Of a stretch of DNA of 64,000 nucleotides, positions 55,508 through 64,000 are shown piece after piece. Both the position numbers and the translations under genes were made by a program. The stretch is from Septoria linicola. Its lineage: Eukaryota > Ascomycota > Dothideomycetes > Mycosphaerellales > Mycosphaerellaceae. The notes under the pieces were generated by a model. That model did no database searches and was not told the DNA's origin. It worked only from the letters and a program-made list of their open reading frames with translations. The stretch's first letter is position 1; each line of letters opens with the position of its first letter. The DNA lies in assembly GCA_024114885.1 (NCBI GenBank), contig CP099423.1, forward strand, positions 1,674,001-1,738,000, read 5' to 3'.

Positions 55508-57869
55508 TCATACATCTTCTGTATCTGCAGTAGCAACCTCCTCGTAGCCCCCGCTCCGATAGTTCATGCCGCCGCGTGGTACATCATACATGCTCGCATA
55601 ATCGACCGCTTCGCCATTAAGCAAGCCTGTATTACTCTGCTTCCGCCCAAAGAACGGCCCATCCATCCAGAAATCCTGACAATTCCGCAGTACTCCTCTC
55701 GTGAACGGATTGACGCGTTTCGGCTGTGTTTGTTTCTTGTTCTTGTTACCCTTGTAGCCTTGGAAAGCAATCGCAATGAACACATCGACACCAAGCATGC
55801 TCGACAACCTTTTCAGGCAGCCTTCGTTCTTTTTGTGCTTGTGGCCGTGTCCTGCTGGTTGTGGGCCGCCTCCACTGCTGCGGAGTTGTGAAGCGTCGAC
55901 GTTCATGGTGCCTGCAGCGACTGCAGATAATAATGGATTGACTTGGTCCACGTTGCGCATGCTTTCGAATGTGGTGAGGTTGCGCGCAACCTGGAACAAG
56001 TGCACAAAAAGCAGCATGAAAGTCCACGTGAGCTGTAGGGAGCCCCATGCGTTGGTGATAATGGTAAGGGGGTCTTTGGAGAACTCGGCGCACAGCTCGT
56101 CTTTAAGTAGTGTACAGACGGCATTCTTGGGAGCGGGCAGGACTTCGATGTCTATGGGAGGTCAGCTTGGAACTAGCTTGTGCTGGTAATGTTCAATACT
56201 CACATGCGATTGTCAACCGGATGAGAAAGCCGATGCCAAGGATCATGAACAGCACGTATAGAATAAAATGCTTGTGGTTGTTCACAGCTACGCAATTATC
56301 GACCCATGGGCAGTGACTGCAGCTGGTCAGTAACAGCGACATAAATAAGCAGAACAGTACTCACTGATCCTCTCTCGCAACGCATCTCCCACAACGCCGG
56401 CAATGCTTACTCCGCAGTGGTTTTCGTATCATACATGTTGTACAGAAATGAGTTTCGTTGAAAGCATTATGCTCGACAAGCTCATCAATCGTGTTCTTCG
56501 TCTGCCCACGGCTCGCGCCTTTGGGAATATATCCAGGATCTGCCGTCATCGTCATGAAGTAGAAATATGCACAGAGACCGTAGCAAGTCGCGAAAAGCAC
56601 ATTGAGGAAGAAGTTTGTGGAAAGGGTATCTGATCAATTGTGAGTACAGCGATATGGAGGAACGGCATGTGGCTCGACTTACTAGGGAGGATTTTGAAAA
56701 CATAACGTACGCCGACCCAGAAGAGTGTCCCTGCAAAGATTCCTGCAAGGAAGGGTGTCTTGTGCATAGTGTTCATATCCAGAGGCGCCCATCGTAGCAG
56801 TCGCTGAACGGCATATTGTAGCGCGTATCCCACGATCAGCACTCCAGGAACGGAGATCCAAATGTTCATATACGCCAACATGTGCAATTGCAGGCCACCG
56901 AGTGCGAAGGGCCACAAGAAGAAGAAGCGCTGAAAGAACAGGCGCTTGTCCTTGACGAGTGAGACAGGGAATTGCATCGGGTTGCCAAACTCATCGTAGC
57001 CACAGTCGATGAGCGCTCGATGCCACATGCGTTCGCTTTTCATCTTGGCTGCAGTTTCCGCGGGCGTGTCACCTTCCGTCTGGCCTTCTTGAGGTCTGCT
57101 CCGTGCGAAACGATCACTGCCATACTCGACAAGCTTCTGGATGCACAAGTAGCTGCCTTTGACAAGAGCCCAATGTAGGGCAGTAAAACCCATGTCGTCT
57201 GCTGCATGAACATCTGCACCGAAGCGTAGCAGGACATCGATACATGCTGGGTAGCCTTTGTACGCTGCCCACATCAACGATGTATGGCCCTGAGCATCGG
57301 CGATATCCACAGGTAGGTCTGGGTGATGTAGCAGCATGATAAGCTGATAGACGTTGCCATCCAGTGTCGCAGAATGTAGCAAGTTATACCCTTGATCGTC
57401 TCGTATGAGTGGATCGGCGCCATTTGATAGTAACAATGAGATGATCTGTAAGTTGAATCTCTTGCTAGCCCACAGCACAGGAGTCGCGTGAGCATCACCG
57501 CCCTTAGCATTGACGTCGGCACCAGACTGGATGAGGAAGTGACATAGAGCATGATGTCCATTGATCGAAGCCCACTGACCAGCTGTCAGCCTTCAATACA
57601 TTCGTCTTATCCCTTGAACGATATCATACATGTAGTGCTGTGATGCCCTGTTCGTCTGTCGATTTGGCACTATATCTCCCGCTGTCAAATAGCTTCTGTA
57701 TTGATCGCAGCTCTCCCAGTCGTGCCAGTTGCATGAGATCGGACTCTACAGGAAGCCGCGGAGGACTCGAGTCCAAATCGCTGAGCTCAACTTTATCGAG
57801 CATCTTGGTCGGCGAGTTGGGCGCACTGCCCGAGTCTTTACGACCGGGCGAGCTGTCGCGTGACGGCAT
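55508..57869 (-). CDS. AKR1: ankyrin-repeat DHHC palmitoyltransferase
   Basis: S-acyltransferase that palmitoylates cytosolic proteins at Golgi and endosome membranes. Exons are 57869-57630, 57574-56683, 56629-56365, 56316-56204 and 56151-55508, with introns of 55, 53, 48 and 52 bases (717 residues). About six ankyrin repeats span residues 60-290, for example GHTSLMWAAYKGYPACIDVL. Paired membrane segments surround the catalytic CRD: HFCTTCMIRKPLRSKHCRRC and then REDHHCPWVDNCV. The third intron splits the first His of DHHC, so splicing is needed for activity. Yeast Akr1 has DHYC here, whereas this protein keeps DHHC. The C-terminal tail is hydrophilic, with His/Lys runs. Confidence 0.94.
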
Positions 57870-58155
57870 CGCGAGGTGTATGAATTCAAGCGGTCAGGTC
57901 GGGGCGAGCGACTACCAGTCAGGTGGAATCAGCATGTTTGTCGCATGCGCACAAGACGAGGAAAGATGGAGGCAGAAGGAGTAAAGTGGTACGCGGTCTA
58001 ACTAACTAGCAGAGTGGCTGAAGAACTTCACAGCCTCGACGCGTGGCGCTTTTCGGCTCGACATGCCGACCCATGTATCCCTGCAATTTCACGCTTCCTT
58101 CCATCTCGCTCACGACATCGCCTTCTGCATCTGCATCTCTGCTATCTCTCTGGCT

Positions 58156-59277
58156 TCACACCTGCTCTTCCTTATCACGCTCGCCTTTCTGACATTTTCC
58201 CTTTCCATACTTCTCCACGACCGCAGCCGTACAGCTGGTCTGCCTATGCTTCGGCCAGTCTGTTCTTGCACATTCTTCGCAGCAATAATAGGATCCAGTC
58301 TTGCATTTGCGGCAGTGCAGCAAAGACTTGCGTTTGGTGCCTTTCAAACTCTTTGCACCGCAATTATCACACCTGCGCATTGCCCGTTCCAAGAAGCCCA
58401 TCAGATCTCGATCGGACTTCTGCAATGGCGGTGGTCGACACGTCAGGACTGGCTGACAGCACGATGCGCTCTCCCCTGAGTCTGCAGGCACGCTGACTAT
58501 AGGCCTGTTGAACAGAGTCGCGACACTTCCGTCTGCACCGAGGACTGTGGTAGAAGTGTCCATCTTGTCAGTCGCCATGTTCGAATTCCACCGCACTCGA
58601 AAAGGTAGTGCGCTCGGGCCCGAATATGGTGGTGAAGCAAGCTTGCCTGCGGTCTCGACCTCTTTCTGTCGATCGGTTTTTGTAGACGCCTCCATGGTTC
58701 TGCCCTCAGTGGCTTGGTCAGTGTCATCGAAACCGAGACAGCCGTCCAGCGAACTTGATCGTATTGGAGCGAACCGAAGAGCTGGTCGATACCTGCTTAT
58801 TGGCTTGAAAGTCGCATCTGGCTCGATGGGTTCTTGACCTTGTGTGTGTGGTGATGCCACTCCAGCTTCACCACTCTCCACAGTGCCATCCCCGGCAACC
58901 GCGCTCTCACTCCGGCCATCAACAGCGGCAGAAGTAGCAGTAGCATGGTCACCACGCTTCTTCTGCTTGCGCAGCTTTCGCAGCCATCGACCTACGCGCA
59001 GCACAACCTTCTCGATGTTACACGCCCGGTCGAAGGCCCTCTGATTTGATATCGATAGTATTGCCTTGTACTGTTCCCAGAATTGCCGCGCCGGGCCTCG
59101 TCGAATGCAGTCATTGCACAGAAATGGTAGCTTCAGCGCATCGGTATGCCGGGTAGTGTCTCGCCCGGCGCAAAGTGCGGCGTCTCCCCTCTTGTTGGCA
59201 AAAGTGCCTAAACAGGAGCTGAGCTTGTGGTACGCGCTGTGCTTGCAGGTAAAGGTGAGTTTTCGAGTATGGCACAT
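58156..59277 (-). CDS. MYND zinc-finger protein
   Basis: Single exon, 373 residues from the ATG at 59277 (MCHTRKLTFTCKH). The N-terminus is Cys/His-rich (MCHTRKLTFTCKH, LCNDCIRRG), with a helical segment IEKVVLRVGRWLRKLRKQKK. The middle is long and disordered. The C-terminal MYND finger reads CDNCGAK...LLHCRKCKTGSYYC, then CEECARTDWPKHRQTSC, with all seven Cys and the His in expected spacing. MYND fingers bind proline-rich peptides, often in transcriptional or chaperone complexes. The domain is clear; the role of this protein is unknown. Confidence 0.85.
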   Translation of the reverse strand: MCHTRKLTFTCKHSAYHKLSSCLGTFANKRGDAALCAGRDTTRHTDALKLPFLCNDCIRRGPARQFWEQYKAILSISNQRAFDRACNIEKVVLRVGRWLRKLRKQKKRGDHATATSAAVDGRSESAVAGDGTVESGEAGVASPHTQGQEPIEPDATFKPISRYRPALRFAPIRSSSLDGCLGFDDTDQATEGRTMEASTKTDRQKEVETAGKLASPPYSGPSALPFRVRWNSNMATDKMDTSTTVLGADGSVATLFNRPIVSVPADSGESASCCQPVLTCRPPPLQKSDRDLMGFLERAMRRCDNCGAKSLKGTKRKSLLHCRKCKTGSYYCCEECARTDWPKHRQTSCTAAVVEKYGKGKCQKGERDKEEQV

Positions 59278-59781
59278 TGTGATTGTTGTTGCAGAGAGTG
59301 TGCGCCGTGCGAAGTCTTGATCGAAAGAATGTGTGTGTCTTGTGGTTTTACAGAAGTCGGAGTGACTCGAAGATAGGTTGACCGATGTATTAATCGTTCC
59401 GTGAAGACGAAATTCAAACACGGGAAAATTCATGCAGTGCCAAAAGGTGAGGACAAGACTAGAGCAGTGGTACAGTGTGGACTCGCAGCGACAGGAGTCC
59501 GACGGGCGGAGAACTGCGAGTGTCTTGACACGATGTCTAGATTTGAGGACATGAAGCTACCATTATTATTTAATGCACCTTGAAGCCTGTGGTCTAATGC
59601 GCTAAATGCTTCTTATGCACCTCCGCATACCCATACAATTCACACAGCTCACGTCTCTGGCCACTGATTGGCTCTTGGCTACTCAAAGTACAGGCCAAAT
59701 GCTAACACTCTTCCCAACCGCACCCTTCACTTCTACCCCAACTCCTCGCTAAACCCACGTCGCTCAAACTCATGCAAATAA
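59278..59781. other. intergenic, no gene seen
   Basis: The open frame of the MYND gene continues to 59433, but upstream of 59277 it is not protein-like. Confidence 0.5.
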
Positions 59782-60805
59782 TCACCCCGTCATCTGATCC
59801 GGCGTCTTCGCCATCCCCGCCCCCACCCCCCTCAACAACACAATCGTATTCCCCGTCACCAACCTCTGCCCCACCTTCTCGCCAAAGTCCAACAGTGTCC
59901 CCCCTTCCACATGAAACACCCTCAACTTATCCTCTTCGCTCTCACTCCGATTGTTCACATTCTGCACTTGCAAACTCTTCGCCGCGAGATCGAGGACTCT
60001 CCCGACAGAATAATCTACACTGTAGAAGAAGTTTCCCTTGGGGATTTTCGCGGTGATGGTATCGGAGGAGGCTTCGATGTGGAGGTATATTCTTTTATCG
60101 AGCGGGATTTTGCCGTCGCCTTTGGAGGTGCGTTTGAGAGTGTTTATTGCAGTGATAGAGGCGGCTGCGTTCTTTTTGGCTGTGGTTTGGGGGATGACGC
60201 TGCTGGGGGGTTTGGGGAGGGCGGCTTTTTTGCTGAGGCCCCATGCTTTGAGCTTGTCGAGGGCTGCGAGGCCTTTTTCTTTTTGGGTGGGTTGATTGTT
60301 TTTGCCGGAGCCGAGGGGCGTGAGGTTAGAGCAGTTGTGTTCGTAGGTGAAGCGGTGTTTGAGGCAGTATGAGCGGCGGCATTTGTCGCAGTGCACGCCG
60401 GTGACGAGGGGCGTGTTGATGAGGGTTTTGCAGGAGGGGTCGGAACATTGCTGTTCGTGGGAGAGGATGTGAGGCTTCGTGGGGCCCTTGTAGCCTGTCG
60501 TGGTGGAAGAACCGCGGTTGGCTTCAGCTCGTCGTCGTGCCCATTCGCCTTCTTTGGGGCATGCGTGCGCGGATTCAGTGCGGTGATCGAGGCAGTAGGA
60601 GCTGATTTATTCATGTTAGCAGCATGATTGGACGACAGAGACGGCTACGACTCACACACCCTTTACAGCTTTCGCATTTGAAAGGTAGGAAGTCCAGCTG
60701 TCGACAGTATGGCGCCTGGCAATGCGCGCCTATGGCTTCAACGTCTGCGACTGACATGGCACTGAACGTGTCTTCCTGCTTGGTCGGATCTGGTGTGGAA
60801 GTCAT
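59782..60805 (-). CDS. CUZ1: AN1 zinc-finger and ubiquitin-like protein (CUZ1-type)
   Basis: Exons 60805-60660 and 60601-59782 (58-base intron) give 321 residues. Two AN1 zinc fingers are seen: CQAPYCRQLDFLPFKCESCK continuing SYCLDHRTESAHACP, and CSDPSCKTLINTPLVTGVHC continuing CRRSYCLKHRFTYEHNC. A Lys/Ala/Pro-rich linker leads to a C-terminal beta-grasp domain (KIPLDKRIYLHIEASS to TGNTIVLLRGVG) like the ubiquitin-like domain of yeast Cuz1. Cuz1/ZFAND1 proteins connect the proteasome and Cdc48/p97, notably during arsenite stress. The symbol is given on domain order; orthology was not tested. Confidence 0.87.
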
Positions 60806-61541
60806 TGTGGCGAGTATGGCACTGCTATATAGTGGTAGTCAGGCTGGTCAGAAATCAGTTGCGTATGCACTGTCCTGCCTGGGCTGTGATCGCTAAGCAC
60901 TGGATCGATGGCGAAGAAGATTCTGGGCGCAACTCGGCAGTTTTAGTTCTAGCATGTCAAGTGAGGACTTCCTATTGTTGACGAGCTGGTCGAGGTAGCG
61001 TCTGACGAGATGAGGAGGCTCAGTGTCGGTCTCTCACAGACAGCACCTCCAACACAGCTTTCACATGCAAGCTGCACTCTTCACACAGCTGCAGTCGATG
61101 CTGGCCAAGAGACGCGGCTGCGAATAGTTCACGCTGCCCGAACACTCCCGCAGCTCATGCATCTCGTGACTGGAGAAGAATCCACTCAAGTGAATGTGAT
61201 TGGACAGGCAGCGTGCGACGCGGGGTCGATAACGGCTTTGGAGCGAGGCACGCGAGGTCGTGACAATGACGAGCTGCCTGAACGGAGCAAAGGCGTGAGA
61301 GAGCTGAGAGCTCCTCCGCCTTATCGTGACTGACTGAGTGTCTACTGTCTCATCTACATTGTTGTTGATCGGGCATCGTGTGCCATCAGGTCTACTCTCC
61401 ATCATCCTGTGCGGACATCACACTGCATCGATTGATTGATCTCAGGCGACATCTCAGCCCATGACGCCGCGATAGCATTCGAACGCCTGCTGGCCTCCAG
61501 TTCCACCGCTACAGCTGTAGCTCGCCACACCACTCCGCACC
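60806..61541. other. divergent promoter, no gene seen
   Basis: Region of 736 bases between the CUZ1-like gene and the large mitochondrial protein. Short frames only. Confidence 0.5.
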
Positions 61542-64000
61542 ATGCTCACCTCTCACCTCCAGCAGAGTGTAGGCTCTGCAAGACCACGGGCCATGTCTAC
61601 CAGTGCTCTCTGGTCCCCCACCTCCACTCTTGCCCGTCCAGGGACAGCTTCCGTGCAGTCTCGCAGCTTGTGGTGGAAGCGGCCTTGTGACTACCATTCC
61701 CAGATCGATCCAATTTATCACCGAATGAGCCGATATCGTACGCTGAAGACACGGGCAAAGATGCTAGATAAGTTACGTAGACGAGGCCGATGGGACTGGG
61801 ATATGGCCGAACGACCTTTCTTTACTCCCAAGCACATCAGATGGGCAAGCCATGTCGGCAGGCCCAAGTGGAGTCCCGAGCAAGAACAGCAGAAGCATGA
61901 TCAGAAAGCCAAACCTCGGGAATCAGCCGAAGAAAACGGCTTTGAGCTGAGCCAGCGTGAGAAGGAATGGAAGGAGCACATGGAAGCATTGCGGAAACGC
62001 ATCCACCAAGACCCTTACGAGGCTGTCTTCGGAAGACGGTTCGAACCATTCTGGAGTCCGCTTGTGCCGAGCTGGATGAAGGAGGAGATGGGTCTCAAGG
62101 ACTGGTACAAGCCGAAGGATACTTCCGAGGCCAAAGCCACGACTTCTGCCTTCGCTAAAGCATACAACATAGACACAGCCAAAGCACCGTATAGACCACT
62201 AGAACCGGAGGCAGTCCCGGTGAAGAGGCAAGTCGATCCAGCCAGTGGAAGTTCAGAGCCCCAGTCTACGCCCGCACGATACACATACGACCCGAAGAAG
62301 ACATCCGTTGACTTTAGCAGTGATACACCTAATGGACAGCAGACGAGCTACTCTTACGGCTCGACTACCTCATGGGACTCGTGGACAAAGAAGGCGAGCC
62401 GTGTAGAGTGGGACTCTGCATCGGGCGAGAAACGTCGATTTGAGTATGACCCTATTAGCAATCGCATGGTACAAGTAAAGGGCCCTCCGGAGTCTGAAGT
62501 CAAAAAGGTCGAGGATGCTCTGAAGGACTACCCGATCAAGTCTCCATCTCCACTGATGTCACACGGCTGGCAGTCTGGCCTTGGTAGCAAGTCATCTGAT
62601 GCAGCTGCCGTAGACATTCCCGTCAAAGTTGCAAAGGCCGATCGTAAGGCGATCTCAGTGCCCACTCAGGATAGCACAGGACGCAGAACATCGGTCTACT
62701 TTCCCTCCTTAATCAACACGTCTATTGTCGCAGGCGCACCCAAGCCTTCGTCGCTCACCAAGCACGAAAGATACCCAGATGCCCTGACTGCGAGTGATGT
62801 GCGCGCGTCAGTCGGCCAAAGGAGGGCTGAAAAGTCTGCCGTCCCTGCACATTCCATCGTCACAGAAGACCGTGCATACCGGCATGGCAAGCCAGATCCA
62901 CGCAAGATGAGTGAGTGGGATCAAGCAGAACATCGAGTCATGCTCAGCCAAGAACTCTACGATGTGACTAAGCAGAAGCAAAAGCTACTCAAGCAAGAGT
63001 CCGGATCTTTCCATATCGAACGCATTCAGCGTGAGCTGGCCAAGCTCGAAGTGCGTGCTTCGGAACTGCACAGGGAACTCGATGCTATGGACGCCACTGC
63101 TGCAAATGTAGTCACTGCGGCATCACAATCCACCCAGGTGCCACTCGAGGAGATGGGCTGCAATGACATGATGATTGCATCTCTCGATACTAGCAAGATG
63201 CCTGCTCGGACAGCGGGCGCTTCTGATAAGAAGGTAGCATCACCGGCACCAACTAAGCTGCAGCTAGCCATGGAGCGCATGCAGAAGAAAGCAGCGCCAG
63301 CGATAGAAGAGCTTGACGATTCAGCTGCTCACGAGTCCACTGGGGACTTTGGCGAGTACAAGACCACTGTTTCTGCAAAGAACTTCACCAAGCCAGTGGC
63401 GATGACTCCTGCCGATCGTGCTCAGAAAAGTCTCGACTTGCAGGAAGCGCTCGCCCAGGCTGAAAATGACGCTCTACGAAAGTCGGGCACAAGCATGGTG
63501 GAAAGATTACGCGAAAGACGAAGCCTAGAAGATCGTGTACAGGGTGACGTACTTGGCCGCAAATCGGCTCCACGCTGGATTGATATCATGAACGCTCGCA
63601 GAGCAGCTTACGAGACCAAGAAGGCTGAAGAGAGTGCCGCTGTCAACGCTCGTGATGCTGAGAAGAAGGCAAGGCTTGCGAAAGCCAATGCTCTGCTACA
63701 GACCGAGATCGACGAGCAGAAGTCGCGTATGACTGCGCATGAGCACGATCATCCTTCGCCGGCCATACCGTTCCAAGCCAAGCCTGCGCAAGCTCCCCCT
63801 TCCACCATCTCGAATTCTAGCGAAAGCCAGAGATATCAAGATAAGATCAGGGATCTGCGGAAGGAGCTTGATCTCGCATACAAGCAAAGCAGTACAAATG
63901 CCGAGGGCCATGTAGACACTATCCGGAAGCTAGAGAAGAAACTTCAGACGAGCGTCGAGCCTGATGCAGAGAAGAAGAAGTACATCAAGAAGATCAAAGC
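61542..64000 (+). CDS. large mitochondrial-type coiled-coil protein (3' end outside window)
   Basis: Uninterrupted frame of 819 codons from the ATG at 61542 (caccATGCTCACC) to the right edge. The N-terminus (MLTSHLQQSVGSARPRAMST, then TASVQSRSLWWKRP) has no acidic residues and several Arg, a likely mitochondrial presequence. Next comes a Trp/Arg-rich region (RRRGRWDWDMAERPFF and FEPFWSPLVPSWMKEEMG), then long disordered Ser/Pro/Lys segments, and coiled-coil heptads (for example IQRELAKLEVRASELHREL about residue 490, and DLRKELDLAYK near the edge). ATGs at 61593 and 61725 are in frame but would drop the presequence. I do not recognise the family. Confidence 0.8.
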   Translation, partial: MLTSHLQQSVGSARPRAMSTSALWSPTSTLARPGTASVQSRSLWWKRPCDYHSQIDPIYHRMSRYRTLKTRAKMLDKLRRRGRWDWDMAERPFFTPKHIRWASHVGRPKWSPEQEQQKHDQKAKPRESAEENGFELSQREKEWKEHMEALRKRIHQDPYEAVFGRRFEPFWSPLVPSWMKEEMGLKDWYKPKDTSEAKATTSAFAKAYNIDTAKAPYRPLEPEAVPVKRQVDPASGSSEPQSTPARYTYDPKKTSVDFSSDTPNGQQTSYSYGSTTSWDSWTKKASRVEWDSASGEKRRFEYDPISNRMVQVKGPPESEVKKVEDALKDYPIKSPSPLMSHGWQSGLGSKSSDAAAVDIPVKVAKADRKAISVPTQDSTGRRTSVYFPSLINTSIVAGAPKPSSLTKHERYPDALTASDVRASVGQRRAEKSAVPAHSIVTEDRAYRHGKPDPRKMSEWDQAEHRVMLSQELYDVTKQKQKLLKQESGSFHIERIQRELAKLEVRASELHRELDAMDATAANVVTAASQSTQVPLEEMGCNDMMIASLDTSKMPARTAGASDKKVASPAPTKLQLAMERMQKKAAPAIEELDDSAAHESTGDFGEYKTTVSAKNFTKPVAMTPADRAQKSLDLQEALAQAENDALRKSGTSMVERLRERRSLEDRVQGDVLGRKSAPRWIDIMNARRAAYETKKAEESAAVNARDAEKKARLAKANALLQTEIDEQKSRMTAHEHDHPSPAIPFQAKPAQAPPSTISNSSESQRYQDKIRDLRKELDLAYKQSSTNAEGHVDTIRKLEKKLQTSVEPDAEKKKYIKKIK

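Noticed and set aside
55162..55536. Possible upstream NRPS exon
   Set aside because: Translation has none of the adenylation motifs and overlaps the end of AKR1.

Overview
The window is nuclear DNA of a filamentous ascomycete, most likely a Dothideomycete near Mycosphaerella/Cercospora/Zymoseptoria. The evidence is the gene set (AKR1, OLE1, GH2 beta-galactosidase, Zn2Cys6 factor, UNC93-like MFS, heme-thiolate peroxygenase) and the gene structure: almost every gene has GT-AG introns of 47-60 bases with CTAAC/CTGAC branch sites. About 28 protein genes, one tRNA gene and two broken genes can be supported. All exon joins were worked out by eye from splice signals, reading frame and protein continuity.

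Layout. 1-1144: 3'-truncated L-fuconate dehydratase/ENOSF1-type enolase-superfamily enzyme (minus). 1843-2127: small membrane-anchored protein. 2636-2789: tRNA-Pro(CGG) with its normal anticodon-loop intron and a second, 55-base GTGAGT...TAG insertion in the T loop. 3520-6764: two divergent 2EXR/F-box-like proteins, one with a GC-AG intron. 8314-10259: PHO89-type phosphate permease carrying a frameshift, an in-frame stop and a damaged signature. 10441-13222: mitochondrial-type protein and a VCX1-like Ca2+/H+ antiporter, divergent.

13.7-38.9 kb is rich in secreted proteins and carbon acquisition: GH43, UNC93-like transporter, FAD amine/amino-acid oxidase, peroxygenase, a FnIII-like secreted protein, DUF2237, a tautomerase, an extended SDR, a Zn2Cys6 regulator divergent from a GH2 beta-galactosidase, GH5, a small secreted protein and a subtilisin. 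A gene-poor gap of about 4.3 kb follows.

43.2-61 kb is mostly housekeeping: two disordered or acidic conserved proteins, alanyl-tRNA synthetase with two candidate starts (mitochondrial and cytosolic), OLE1 delta-9 desaturase, a decayed NRPS fragment (A C-terminus-T-C), AKR1 palmitoyltransferase, a MYND protein and a CUZ1-like AN1 protein. From 61542 an uninterrupted reading frame for a large, probably mitochondrial, coiled-coil protein runs off the right edge.

The most unusual observation is the tRNA-Pro gene. Removing the anticodon-loop intron and the T-loop insertion leaves a perfect cloverleaf, and the T-loop insertion has every hallmark of a fungal spliceosomal intron, although it lies in an RNA polymerase III gene and splits its B box.
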